DNA of 64,000 bases. It comes from Bacteroidota bacterium (GTDB taxonomy: Bacteria; Bacteroidota; Bacteroidia; Chitinophagales; Chitinophagaceae). A program made the translations under genes and the position numbers. This document shows positions 43,747-52,895 of the stretch, piece after piece (within the stretch, counting starts at the first letter, position 1; every line of letters starts with the position of its first letter). The notes under the pieces were generated by a model. It did no database searches and was not told the origin of the DNA. It was given only the letters and a program-made list of their open reading frames with translations. The DNA is taken from assembly GCA_023424015.1 (NCBI GenBank), contig JAFAEM010000031.1, forward strand, positions 103,239 to 167,238, read 5' to 3'.

Positions 43747-45330
43747 ATGAAAAGATTACTGTTTTTCGCGGTCCTGCTGATCTGTGGCGGCGCAAATGCC
43801 CAAACCGGTTACTGGCAACAGGATTTAAAATATACGATCCAGGCCGAACTGGATACCAAGGAGAATTCTATCACTGGTTTTGAAACGATCGTATACAAGA
43901 ACAATTCTCCATCTACCCTTGATTTCATCTGGTTCCATATATGGCCAAATGCATATAGCAACGATTCAACCGCGTTGATACATCAGATAAAAAATGACAG
44001 CTCGCGCTCCAAAAAGTTGGAGGATTTCGGTACCGGGTCGATCGATGGACTCGCGTTTAAGATCAATAATGAACCCGCTAAAACAGAAGCTCATCCGAAC
44101 CCCCGTTATGTCGATATTATCAAACTCATATTGAACAAACCCCTGACGCCAGGCGATTCGGTTACGATCTCTACCCCATTTAAAGTAAAATTGCCGCCAT
44201 ATTTTTCGAGGTCGGGTTATGCCGATGGTCAGATCATGGCCTGTCAGTGGTATCCCAAACCGGCTGTTTATGACAAAGACGGTTGGCATGAGTTTCCCTA
44301 TCTTGATATGGGAGAATTTTACAGCGAGTATGGCGATTATACGGTCAATATCACCCTTCCTGCAGAATATGTTGTTGGCGCAACTGGCGTTTTACAAACG
44401 GCGGAAGAATTGAATGCATACAAAAAAATCGGCGCCAAAAATGCAGCCAACAGGAAAGCGAAACCTGAGTTGTACAAGCCGAATAGTAAAAACAAAACCA
44501 AAACACTGCGCTATTTTGCCGAACAGGTGCCGGATTTTGCCTGGTTCGCCGCCAAAGACCTTGTCATCCAATATGATACGACTCAATTGCCCCAGGGCAA
44601 AGTGATCGATGCCTTCTCTTATTACCATAACAAAAAAAGTACGATCTGGAACAATAGTATCGACTATATCAAAGACGGTGTGCGCCAATACAGCAAATGG
44701 ATTGGCGAATATGGTTATCCTGTGGTACAGGTGGTAGAGGGCCCGAAAAATAACTCAAGCGGTGGTATGGAGTACCCGATGATCACACTGATCACCAGCC
44801 CCGACGCTAAAGTGGAAACACTCGATGCCGTGATCGCTCACGAAATCGGGCACAACTGGTTTATGAGCATGATTGGTAGTAATGAAAGAAAACATACCTG
44901 GATGGATGAAGGTCTTAACACCTATTATCAATTCAGGTACGAAGCTGAGAAATACAGGAGCAATTCGATATTTGGCGAAAGTATCCCACAGGAGCTGAAA
45001 AAAATGCCGGCGGATGAATTCCTGAGTGTGATCTACAATACCATCGGTGAAAATATCCCCATGCAATCCGCGATGGACATCCCGGCCGACCAGTTTGTAA
45101 CCAGCGAAGAATATGGACTGATCTCGTATGTAAAAACGGCTCTCTGGATGTACCTGCTGGAAGCGGCGGTTGGCACTGAAAAACTGGATGCAGCTGTACA
45201 GAATTATTTTACAAAATGGAAAAACAGACACCCGGGGCCTGAGGATATGAAAGCTGCCTTTGAAGAAGTCATCGGCGCCAAACTTGACCGTTTCTTCCAA
45301 CTGACAAAAAAAGAGGGAAAGTTCGAATAG
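43747..45330 (+). CDS. M1-family zinc metallopeptidase
   Basis: The protein has 527 residues and a signal peptide ending NAQT (residue 19-20). The substrate-recognition motif is GGMEYPMI (like GxMEN), about residue 338. The zinc site HEIGHNW starts near residue 365, with the third ligand Glu in MDEGLN 23 residues later. The catalytic Tyr is likely in LISYVKTA. M1 enzymes are aminopeptidases; this exported form probably trims peptides in the periplasm or outside. It is shorter than many Bacteroidota M1 proteins (~600 residues) because it stops soon after the catalytic domain. Confidence 0.9.
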   Translation: MKRLLFFAVLLICGGANAQTGYWQQDLKYTIQAELDTKENSITGFETIVYKNNSPSTLDFIWFHIWPNAYSNDSTALIHQIKNDSSRSKKLEDFGTGSIDGLAFKINNEPAKTEAHPNPRYVDIIKLILNKPLTPGDSVTISTPFKVKLPPYFSRSGYADGQIMACQWYPKPAVYDKDGWHEFPYLDMGEFYSEYGDYTVNITLPAEYVVGATGVLQTAEELNAYKKIGAKNAANRKAKPELYKPNSKNKTKTLRYFAEQVPDFAWFAAKDLVIQYDTTQLPQGKVIDAFSYYHNKKSTIWNNSIDYIKDGVRQYSKWIGEYGYPVVQVVEGPKNNSSGGMEYPMITLITSPDAKVETLDAVIAHEIGHNWFMSMIGSNERKHTWMDEGLNTYYQFRYEAEKYRSNSIFGESIPQELKKMPADEFLSVIYNTIGENIPMQSAMDIPADQFVTSEEYGLISYVKTALWMYLLEAAVGTEKLDAAVQNYFTKWKNRHPGPEDMKAAFEEVIGAKLDRFFQLTKKEGKFE

Positions 45331-45356
45331 AACTTATCAATAATCCACGTAATTTT

Positions 45357-45385
45357 AAAAAAATCATCCTGCACCCGGGATGATT
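45357..45385 (+). terminator. Terminator of the M1 peptidase gene
   Basis: AAATCATCC pairs with GGATGATTT around a seven- to eight-base loop, followed by eight T. An A run on the other side makes it formally bidirectional, but only the plus strand has a gene upstream. Confidence 0.85.
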
Positions 45386-45530
45386 TTTTTTGCTTCACCT
45401 TGAATGGCTCCTTCTTCAAATGCCTGCCTCTACTCCCCGATTTTGGGTAGAAGGTGGAATGGACCTTAGTTGTATTTTCACTCCTACCCCTTGATAGTAG
45501 CCGGCTCAGATTGACCTAAAATTTTTCACC

Positions 45531-47963
45531 ATGAAAAGTCCGAACATTCTCGTCGGTATTATCTGCGCCTGCTCTGCTGTTAATGTAAATGCACAAACAA
45601 AAATAACCGGCTCGGTTGTAACTCATTCCTTAGAGCCTCTCGCCAGTGCCAACATCCTGCTGCTCAAGGCCGCAGATTCCACACTGGTAAAAGGCTCGGC
45701 TACCACCCGCGACGGAAATTTCACATTAGACAATATCAGGGCAGGCGACTACCTGCTCATGGCCACTAATGTAGGTTTTACTAGCATTTACCTTCCGACT
45801 CTTCACATACTGCCGGAATCAGCTGAGTTGAATCTCGGACCTATCAAACTGACAGAGGAAACAAAAGAGTTACGGGAGGTCAGCGTCCTATCGCGCCGTC
45901 CTTTGTTGGTACAAAAAATTGACAGGCTGGTTGTAAATGTAAAAAATAGCATCACCTCAGCTGGTTCCTCTGCACTAGATATTTTGGAACGCTCACCTGG
46001 TGTGATCGTAAACCGTCAGGCGAATGCCATTAATATGAGTGGTAAAGAGGGCGTAACGGTTATGATCAATGGCAAGATCAGCTACATACCGGTGACCGCA
46101 CTAATACAGATGCTGGAAGGAATGAGCGCCGGGAATATCGATAGAATAGAATTAATTACTTCCCCGCCCTCCAGCCTTGATGCACAGGGGAATGCTGGTT
46201 ATATCAATATTGTATTGCTCAATAATCCCAATTTTGGTTTCAATGGTTCCTTGTCTTCAACCCTTGGATACGGTGATGGTTTACAAACGGCCAACAGCAT
46301 TAATCTTAACTACCGCAAAGACAAAATGAACTTATATGGTGACTATTCAATGGGGGTCGACAAACGCAAACCTTTCTTCAAAAACTACCGCAGGGTCGTC
46401 GACCAGGGTATCGTTAAAGAATCAGTGACGGAAACCGACAGATTCCCGACCAGGTACACGCACAATGCCCGGATTGGACTTGATTACCAGCTCAGCCGTA
46501 AAACAATGATCGCTCTTTTAGCATCCGGCAATATCAACCGGTATGAAATGCACGAAACAATTTTCAGCCAGAACTTCAGGAACGCCCAAAAAGATACTTT
46601 GGTGGAAGCCAAGAACGAAGAGGTCAATAACTGGCGCCAGGCCGGATTCAATTTCAACATTCAACATACGATAAAGCAGGGCCAAACCATATCATTCGAT
46701 GCCGACTACCTGGTGTATAAAAATACTCAGCCATTTGCTTATATCAACAATTATTTCATAGGAGCACACCAACACGTCGCAACTGAAAATGTCAGGACCA
46801 GCAAACAAACTCCGATAAAATTCTGGGTGGCAAAACTGGACTATACTCATACCCTGAGCAATAAAGTATCCATGGAAACCGGGGTAAAGGCAACTTTATC
46901 CAGGTTTGACAACGATGTGAAAATTGAGAGGTCTCCTGATAATATTAACTGGCAGGTCGACTCACTTTATACTTCCGCCGCCAAATTAAGGGAAGATATT
47001 TCGGCGGCTTACCTTTCATTTAATATTATACCTAATGACCGGCTCAATATGAAACTGGGTCTGAGGTATGAATACACCAATTCAAATCTTGGAACCGCGC
47101 TGGTGAAGGATATTGTCGACAGGCACTATGGACGCCTGTTTCCCAGTTTTGCCATTTCACATAAATTATCAGATGCACAAAGTATTAACTTTTCTTATAG
47201 CCGACGAATCAACCGGCCCGCGTTCAATGATCTGGCGCCATTTATATTTTTCTTTGATCCCAATACTTACTTTAGTGGCAATGCTGCGCTTCAGCCATCT
47301 ATCCTCGATAATTTCAAAGCCGATTTCACCTTCAACAAAAACCTTGTTTCACTGGGCTATAGTCATGACGACAACTTTATTGCACTTTTTCAAAGCCGTA
47401 TCGACCCGAAAACCAATAAACAGGTCATCTACACCGAGAATCTTAAATACGTAAAAACAATACCGTTAATTTTATCTTTCCCTGTGACCATTACGAAATG
47501 GTGGAGTATTCAAAACAATATTACCGGTATCTGGCAAAAAGCCGGGTTATTGGATAAGAACACCAAGTCAACGATAAAACAGGCGCATCTGAATATCAGG
47601 ATCACACAGAATTTCCAGATCCGCGAAAGCTTAACAGCTGAATTAAATGGATTTTACCAGACCGCATCTATTTTCGGTGGGTATAAGGTAAAACCGTTCG
47701 GACAACTGGATTTCGGCATCCAAAAGAAATTCAAAAACAATAATGAGAAACTCAGACTGGCTGTCAATAATATTTTTTCAAGCTTTAAATTTCTCTGGCT
47801 GACAACAACAGGAACAGAAAATTTTTCCCGAACTGAATTACAGTTCAACCGCATTACGGTTAATTTAAATTATTCCAGGAGTTTTGGTCGCAACAGCGTA
47901 AAAGCAGCCAGGGCTCGTAGTACCGGTGCGGCCGACGAAAGCGGCAGAGTAAGACTACAATAA
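45531..47963 (+). CDS. TonB-dependent receptor-like outer-membrane protein
   Basis: The protein has 810 residues. The signal peptide ends VNAQT (near residue 22), followed by a carboxypeptidase-regulatory-like domain (ITGSVVTHSLEPLASANILLLKAADSTLVKG, residues 23-100). A plug-like region then shows SSALDILERSPGVIVNRQANAINMSGKEGVTVMINGK and PPSSLDAQGNAGYINI, and an outer-membrane beta-barrel 3 type domain (about 14 strands or more) follows. It has no SusD partner. The ligand is unknown. It lies between two unrelated-looking exported enzymes. Confidence 0.85.
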   Translation: MKSPNILVGIICACSAVNVNAQTKITGSVVTHSLEPLASANILLLKAADSTLVKGSATTRDGNFTLDNIRAGDYLLMATNVGFTSIYLPTLHILPESAELNLGPIKLTEETKELREVSVLSRRPLLVQKIDRLVVNVKNSITSAGSSALDILERSPGVIVNRQANAINMSGKEGVTVMINGKISYIPVTALIQMLEGMSAGNIDRIELITSPPSSLDAQGNAGYINIVLLNNPNFGFNGSLSSTLGYGDGLQTANSINLNYRKDKMNLYGDYSMGVDKRKPFFKNYRRVVDQGIVKESVTETDRFPTRYTHNARIGLDYQLSRKTMIALLASGNINRYEMHETIFSQNFRNAQKDTLVEAKNEEVNNWRQAGFNFNIQHTIKQGQTISFDADYLVYKNTQPFAYINNYFIGAHQHVATENVRTSKQTPIKFWVAKLDYTHTLSNKVSMETGVKATLSRFDNDVKIERSPDNINWQVDSLYTSAAKLREDISAAYLSFNIIPNDRLNMKLGLRYEYTNSNLGTALVKDIVDRHYGRLFPSFAISHKLSDAQSINFSYSRRINRPAFNDLAPFIFFFDPNTYFSGNAALQPSILDNFKADFTFNKNLVSLGYSHDDNFIALFQSRIDPKTNKQVIYTENLKYVKTIPLILSFPVTITKWWSIQNNITGIWQKAGLLDKNTKSTIKQAHLNIRITQNFQIRESLTAELNGFYQTASIFGGYKVKPFGQLDFGIQKKFKNNNEKLRLAVNNIFSSFKFLWLTTTGTENFSRTELQFNRITVNLNYSRSFGRNSVKAARARSTGAADESGRVRLQ

Positions 47964-48008
47964 TTTACCCCGCCATGGTTCAAATATCAGCTTCCTAAAA
48001 ACAGCTTA

Positions 48009-48038
48009 TATTCACTATTCAATAAACTATAGTGAATA
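48009..48038. promoter_or_regulatory. Inverted repeat abutting the GH127 start codon
   Basis: TATTCACTAT (48009-48018) and ATAGTGAATA (48029-48038) are perfect 10-bp arms separated by 10 bases. The second arm ends two bases before the ATG. It could be an operator or a translation-blocking hairpin. Confidence 0.6.
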
Positions 48039-48040
48039 CC

Positions 48041-49999
48041 ATGAATAAGGTATATCTAACCGCCACCTGCTATCTATTGCTAGGTTCGTCGTTATTCTCA
48101 CAATCATCATTGCAAAAACTTTACCCGGTTAATTACGCCGGGGTGACTGTAACTGACCCTTTTTGGTCAAACAGGATGGCAACTGTAGCCGACAACACTA
48201 TTAATGCCTGCGTGCAATACACGGAAAACAAAACGGCCCGCATACGAAATTTTGAAAAAGCGGCAGCAGGTACCGGCAAACATGAGGGCATTTACTATGA
48301 TGATTCCGATGTTTACAAAGCAATTGAGGCAATTGCTTACTCTTTGAAAACACACCCCAACCCTGAATTGGAGAATAATACAGATAACTGGATCGATAAA
48401 ATTGCTGCTGCGCAATTGCCCGACGGCTATCTTAACACTTACTATCAACTCGGCGGACTAGATAAAAGGTGGACCGATATGGAAAAACATGAGGACTACA
48501 ATGCGGGCCACCTGATCGAAGCAGCTATCGCATACTATAATACCACAGGAAAAGATAAACTGCTGAACGTTGCCATACGACTCGCCAATCATATCGACTC
48601 AACTTTTCGCCTTAACAACAAGCCCTGGGTAAGCGGCCACCAGGAAATTGAACTCGCTTTGATGCGACTTTATCATCATACTAAAAACAGGAAATACCTG
48701 GAAATGGCCGAATGGTTTCTCGACCAGCGTGGCCGAGGGCTTGGAAAAGGTGTGATTTGGGATCAATGGAAAGATCCGGAATACTGCCAGGATAAACTGC
48801 CCGTTAAACAACAAACCGAAATTACAGGTCATGCGGTAAGAGCAATGTATATGTACACCGGTGCTGCTGATGTAGCAGCCGTCACCAATGATACGGGATA
48901 CATGCATGCCATGCATACCATCTGGGAGGATGTCGTGTTTCGAAATATGTATATAACCGGGGGCATCGGTGCGCAGGGAAGAAATGAAGGATTTGGTACC
49001 GACTACGACCTACCCAACGAAACAGCTTATTGTGAAACCTGTGCATCGGTTGGTATGGTATTCTGGAACCAGCGGATGCATATGCTTACCGGCGACAGCA
49101 AATTTGTGGATGTATTGGAGCGAAGCCTGTACAATGCCGCGCTGGATGGTTTGTCGTTGAGCGGTGATCGTTTTTTCTATGGCAACCCGCTCGCATCAAA
49201 AGGCAATCATTACCGGCGCGAATGGTATGGCACCGCCTGCTGCCCTGCCAATATTGCCAGGCTGATAGCCTCCCTTGGAAATTATATCTATAGTTATGAT
49301 GCAGAATCGGTATGGGTGAATCTCTTTATCGGAAGCAATACTACTGTCCCGCTACAGAAAGGAAAGTTCGGGATGAACATGACAACGGGTTATCCCTGGA
49401 ACGGTGAAACAAATATCCAGGTTAATGAAACGCCACGTGGAAGTGTAAATCTTAAAATAAGAATACCAGGCTGGATGAAGGAACCTGCCCCCGGAGGATT
49501 ATATAGTTATACTGATGTTCGAACCGACAAGCCCGAAATACTCCTCAACAATAAACCAGTCTCCTATAAAATTGAAAATGGCTATGCGGTGATCAGTCGA
49601 GCCTGGAAAGCAGGTGATCGTGTCACTATAAATACGCCTATGCAGGTTCGTGTGATCAGGAGCAGACCCGAACTAAAACAGAATAACGATCGTGTAGCCC
49701 TGCAATATGGTCCCATGGTATATTGTGTGGAAGCAGCCGACAACAGGGAAACGGCCTGGAATTTTATTGTCGATGAGCAACCAGCGTTCAGGGTTAATTA
49801 TGAAAAAGATTTATTGGGCGGGGTTAATACCATAGTTTTTGACGCTTCTGTTTTAGAACCCTCATCATCCAAAAACTCGATTTCCATAGTAAAAAAACCG
49901 GTGAAAGCCATTCCATATTTCAGCTGGAATAATCGTGGGGCCCAGGAGATGCAGGTATGGTTACCAACGAGTATTAAGACAATTTTAGTCAACCCATAA
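48041..49999 (+). CDS. Glycoside hydrolase family 127 (beta-L-arabinofuranosidase-like)
   Basis: The exported protein has 652 residues from the ATG giving MNKVYLTATCYLLLGSSLFSQ (signal peptide); a GTG three codons earlier lies in the inverted repeat. The alpha/alpha barrel contains TGHAVRAMYMYTGAADVA, then TAYCETCASVGMVFWNQRM (Glu and Cys near 331 and 333), and WYGTACCPANIARLIASLGNYIY (two adjacent Cys near 400). These match the zinc-bound Glu/Cys3 site of Bifidobacterium HypBA1, where one cysteine is the nucleophile. The C-terminus is beta-rich. It probably removes beta-L-arabinofuranose or a related sugar from plant glycans or glycoproteins. No SusCD genes adjoin it. Confidence 0.9.
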   Translation: MNKVYLTATCYLLLGSSLFSQSSLQKLYPVNYAGVTVTDPFWSNRMATVADNTINACVQYTENKTARIRNFEKAAAGTGKHEGIYYDDSDVYKAIEAIAYSLKTHPNPELENNTDNWIDKIAAAQLPDGYLNTYYQLGGLDKRWTDMEKHEDYNAGHLIEAAIAYYNTTGKDKLLNVAIRLANHIDSTFRLNNKPWVSGHQEIELALMRLYHHTKNRKYLEMAEWFLDQRGRGLGKGVIWDQWKDPEYCQDKLPVKQQTEITGHAVRAMYMYTGAADVAAVTNDTGYMHAMHTIWEDVVFRNMYITGGIGAQGRNEGFGTDYDLPNETAYCETCASVGMVFWNQRMHMLTGDSKFVDVLERSLYNAALDGLSLSGDRFFYGNPLASKGNHYRREWYGTACCPANIARLIASLGNYIYSYDAESVWVNLFIGSNTTVPLQKGKFGMNMTTGYPWNGETNIQVNETPRGSVNLKIRIPGWMKEPAPGGLYSYTDVRTDKPEILLNNKPVSYKIENGYAVISRAWKAGDRVTINTPMQVRVIRSRPELKQNNDRVALQYGPMVYCVEAADNRETAWNFIVDEQPAFRVNYEKDLLGGVNTIVFDASVLEPSSSKNSISIVKKPVKAIPYFSWNNRGAQEMQVWLPTSIKTILVNP

Positions 50000-50111
50000 C
50001 TGCTTTGCTATAGACTGAGTATGAAATAAAAGGCGAATTTTGATCTATAAGCATCTTAATTTTAACAGTCACAAATTTGTATTCACAACTGTTAATAAGT
50101 AACTTTAGGTA

Positions 50112-50125
50112 GTAACTATAGTTAC
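50112..50125. promoter_or_regulatory. Perfect 14-bp palindrome in the phoH promoter
   Basis: GTAACTATAGTTAC is self-complementary over all 14 bases. It lies five bases upstream of the -7 box (50130-50137), in the spacer where a repressor would block RNA polymerase. Confidence 0.55.
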
Positions 50126-50129
50126 AATA

Positions 50130-50137
50130 TATATTTG
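50130..50137 (+). promoter_or_regulatory. -7 promoter box of phoH
   Basis: TATATTTG is a perfect TAnnTTTG box. Expected start is about 50141, giving a leader of about 97 bases before the TTG start codon. The -33 element is weak (TTTA at 50104-50107). Confidence 0.55.
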
Positions 50138-50237
50138 GAAAAGTGAGGGTAAAGCTTCTGTACCATCTTCAGAAGACGCAAACAAACCCGGTACTTACCC
50201 TACGCCGGCTTTTGAAATTCGTATAAACTAATCCGCA

Positions 50238-51275
50238 TTGACTGACACAATTATTAACCTTGAAACCGTTAATCCAATTGAGTTTTTCGGAGTAAATAAC
50301 GGTAAGCTCGACGTTCTCAAAAAAAAGTTTCCTCTTCTTAAAATTCTTTCCCGCGGTAAGCAAATCAAATTAAGCGGCGCACCCGAGCAGGTGGAAAGTG
50401 CCAAAGAAAAAATATCCCTGATCATTTCATACCTGGAACGAAATGGACATATGAGCCAGAATTATTTCGAACAGGTGATCGGCGGGGATGATGCTGAAAC
50501 GGTTGACAATTTCACAGAACGTAATCCAAATGAGGTTTTGGTTTTTGGACCCAATGGAAAATCAGTTCGGGCCAGAACGGCCAACCAGAAAAAGATGGTA
50601 CAAGAGGCAGAAAAAAACGATATTCTCTTTGCCATCGGACCAGCAGGTACGGGTAAGACCTATACTGCCGTTGCATTGGCTGTACGGGCTTTGAAAAACA
50701 AACAGGTAAAAAAGATCATCCTTACCCGACCCGCCGTTGAAGCCGGCGAGAGCCTTGGTTTTCTGCCGGGTGATCTTAAAGAAAAGATCGACCCCTATCT
50801 GCGTCCACTGTATGATGCGCTGGACGATATGATCCCCGCCGATAAGCTGGGATATTATATGACCACCCGCACCATCGAGATAGCGCCACTGGCGTATATG
50901 CGTGGTCGTACACTGGACAATGCATTTATTATTCTGGATGAGGCGCAGAACTCAACCGACCTCCAGTTGAAGATGTTCCTGACCCGCATCGGCGCCAATG
51001 CAAAAGCCATTATCACCGGGGATATGACGCAGGTGGATCTACCCCGCAACCAAAAAAGCGGGCTGGCCACGGCTGTCAGGATACTCCAGAATATCGATGG
51101 GATTGCTCATATCGAGCTCGACGAGGAAGACGTTGTTCGCCACCGCCTGGTAAAACAGATCCTGAGGGCCTACAACATTGAACACGAAAAAGAAAATCCT
51201 CAGGAGCCCGGATATCGAAGCCTGGGTATCATTAAAAAGAAACAGGAGAAAGAAAATCCTCCAAAGAGCGAATAA
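50238..51275 (+). CDS. phoH: PhoH-family ATPase
   Basis: The 345-residue protein starts at TTG (MTDTIINLETVNPIEFFGVNNGKLDVLKKKFP), judged correct because the PhoH N-terminal domain is complete from there and no ATG precedes it. A KH-like N-terminal part is followed by the ATPase: Walker A IGPAGTGKTYTAVALA near residue 132, IILTRPAVEAGESLGFLPGDLKEKIDPYLRPLYDAL, Walker B FIILDEAQNS near residue 231, and TGDMTQVDLP (sensor). Bacterial PhoH acts on RNA and is linked to 16S rRNA maturation and stress. It ends with a charged tail and a strong terminator. Confidence 0.93.
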   Translation: MTDTIINLETVNPIEFFGVNNGKLDVLKKKFPLLKILSRGKQIKLSGAPEQVESAKEKISLIISYLERNGHMSQNYFEQVIGGDDAETVDNFTERNPNEVLVFGPNGKSVRARTANQKKMVQEAEKNDILFAIGPAGTGKTYTAVALAVRALKNKQVKKIILTRPAVEAGESLGFLPGDLKEKIDPYLRPLYDALDDMIPADKLGYYMTTRTIEIAPLAYMRGRTLDNAFIILDEAQNSTDLQLKMFLTRIGANAKAIITGDMTQVDLPRNQKSGLATAVRILQNIDGIAHIELDEEDVVRHRLVKQILRAYNIEHEKENPQEPGYRSLGIIKKKQEKENPPKSE

Positions 51276-51286
51276 GCTGAATAACG

Positions 51287-51326
51287 AAAAACGTCTCATC
51301 CACTCTCTGGGTGAGACGTTTTTATT
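51287..51326 (+). terminator. Intrinsic terminator of phoH
   Basis: ACGTCTCA (51291-51298) pairs with TGAGACGT (51312-51319), with extra A-T and TCCA/TGGG pairs, followed by TTTTTATTT. Confidence 0.9.
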
Positions 51327-51390
51327 TCGTGGAAGACATGCCGACTACCCTTTCCTACCCCAACCCTGCATTAGCTCCGCACCTAAACGA

Positions 51391-51419
51391 TTGCTGTTCG
51401 GTTATTATAATTAATTTTG
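51391..51419 (+). promoter_or_regulatory. Promoter predicting a leaderless lipoprotein-crcB transcript
   Basis: TTG (51391-51393), an 18-base spacer and the perfect -7 box TAATTTTG (51412-51419) lie just three bases before the ATG at 51423. With the usual distance from box to start site, transcription would begin at or next to the A of the ATG. Confidence 0.45.
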
Positions 51420-51422
51420 GGC

Positions 51423-51848
51423 ATGAACAAGACTTTTCTCCCTTTCCTTATTCTGCTCACATTATTTGCAGCCTGCAGTGATAGTGACAGGCAATCTACA
51501 ACAGTTACTTCCGACAGCGATATTGATGCCGCCCGGAATTTTATCCAGGCCGCGCTTGTAGGCGATTTTAATAAGGCTAAAAATTTCATGGTAAAGGATT
51601 CTTTGAATCTCGGTCATCTCAACGCCATCGAGCGACTGAATGAGCGGCTTTCTCCCCAGGAAAAAGAAAAATACCAGGGCGCTTCTATTCGCATCCATGA
51701 GGACAGGAAATTAAACGATTCAACGAGCGTGGTCCATTATTCCAATTCTTATCGTAATAAAATTGATTCTCTGAAAGTAGTAAAGGTTGACGGACAGTGG
51801 CTGGTAGATTTCAAATTTATGTTTAGTAAACCCGACAGCATCCCATGA
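51423..51848 (+). CDS. Small lipoprotein upstream of crcB (DUF4878-like)
   Basis: The 141-residue protein starts MNKTFLPFLILLTLFAACSDSD, with lipobox FAAC (Cys20). The mature part resembles a small alpha+beta 'cone' domain: ARNFIQAALVGDFNKAKNFMVKDS then VVHYSNSYRNKIDSLKVVKVDGQWLVDFKFMF, as in DUF4878-type NTF2-like lipoproteins. The stop overlaps the crcB start by four bases (ATGA), so the two are translationally coupled. Whether it takes part in fluoride handling is unknown. Confidence 0.7.
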   Translation: MNKTFLPFLILLTLFAACSDSDRQSTTVTSDSDIDAARNFIQAALVGDFNKAKNFMVKDSLNLGHLNAIERLNERLSPQEKEKYQGASIRIHEDRKLNDSTSVVHYSNSYRNKIDSLKVVKVDGQWLVDFKFMFSKPDSIP

Positions 51849-52219
51849 CCAGGGACCTGATTATGATCGCCCTGGGTGGCGGGCTTGGGAGCGTCGCCAG
51901 GTATCTTTGTCAACGCGGCATGCTTTTAGTTTTACCGGGTTCATTCCCAATAGGGACATTTATCGTTAATATTTTGGGTTGTTTTCTGATTGGCATATTC
52001 TGGGCAGTCCTGGGCCGCTCCAATGACTATGCTGAATCAACAAAACTGTTTTTAATGACGGGAATCTGCGGTGGATTTACGACATTCTCGGCGTTTACAC
52101 TCGAAGGTGTCGGTTTGATCAGGGAACAAAAAACAGGTTTGTTTTTCCTGTATATCGGGTTAAGTGTGATAACAGGCCTGCTGGCAACCTGGGCAGGGAT
52201 AAAGCTGATGAGAGGGTAA
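51845..52219 (+). CDS. crcB: Fluoride exporter CrcB/Fluc
   Basis: The 124-residue protein has four membrane helices and forms a dual-topology dimeric fluoride channel. Marks are GGGLGSVARYLCQRG (residues 10-24), FPIGTFIVNILGCFLIGIFW (with the pore Asn) and TGICGGFTTFSAFTLE (the Phe-box). Only a single copy is present, consistent with a homodimer. No fluoride riboswitch structure was recognised upstream; the gene is coupled to the lipoprotein. Confidence 0.93.
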   Translation: MTRDLIMIALGGGLGSVARYLCQRGMLLVLPGSFPIGTFIVNILGCFLIGIFWAVLGRSNDYAESTKLFLMTGICGGFTTFSAFTLEGVGLIREQKTGLFFLYIGLSVITGLLATWAGIKLMRG

Positions 52220-52326
52220 GACGGATAAAAACAGGCCGAAAGCCTTTCGCGATAATACTAAACAACTGGTCTATTATTGGTATATCACATACTTAAAATC
52301 AAATAAAAATTTCAACGCTTATAAAT

Positions 52327-52872
52327 ATGATAACAGTCAATCACCCCTGGCACGGCGCGCATTATGGAGAAAAAACACCTCAACAAGTAACGGCGCTGAT
52401 TGAAATACCGCAGGGCTCAAGGGCAAAATATGAAGTGGATAAATCCACCGGGCTGCTAAAACTGGACCGAGTAATTTATTCATCCTTCCATTACCCGGTC
52501 AACTATGGTTTTATTCCGCAGACACTTGGCCAGGACAATGACCCGCTTGATATTCTCGTGCTTTGCTCACAGTCTATCCAGTCGCTATGCCTGGTCGATG
52601 CCAACGTGATCGGGAATATGCAAATGATCGACAACGGCGAACAGGATGATAAGATCATTGCCGTAGCGGCCAAAGATCCTTCCGTAAATCACTATCATAA
52701 TATCGAAGACCTGCCCGAACATTTCCTGTTGGAACTAAGAAATTTCTTTGAACAATATAAGGTGCTTGAAAATAAAAAAGTGGTGATCGATAATTTCCAG
52801 GATAAATACACCGCCTGTAAGATCATTGATGAAGCCATCGCATATTACAAGGAAAATTTTAAACACAGCTGA
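52327..52872 (+). CDS. ppa: Inorganic pyrophosphatase (family I)
   Basis: The 181-residue soluble enzyme hydrolyses pyrophosphate to phosphate, pulling biosynthetic reactions forward. Signature ALIEIPQGSRAKYEVDKSTGLLKLDRVIYSSFHYPVNYGFIPQT with the Glu/Lys/Tyr substrate residues, and the metal triad DNDPLDILVL (DxDPxD) near residue 76, are intact. The start overlaps nothing; its stop overlaps an ATG of the next gene. Confidence 0.95.
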   Translation: MITVNHPWHGAHYGEKTPQQVTALIEIPQGSRAKYEVDKSTGLLKLDRVIYSSFHYPVNYGFIPQTLGQDNDPLDILVLCSQSIQSLCLVDANVIGNMQMIDNGEQDDKIIAVAAKDPSVNHYHNIEDLPEHFLLELRNFFEQYKVLENKKVVIDNFQDKYTACKIIDEAIAYYKENFKHS

Positions 52873-52895
52873 TGAACCCCCTTCAAAAAAAGACA

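Noticed and set aside
45531..49999. Polysaccharide-utilisation locus made of the TonB-dependent receptor and GH127
   Set aside because: There is no SusD, the receptor is not of SusC type, and the GH127 gene has its own inverted repeat and start region. Adjacency alone is weak.
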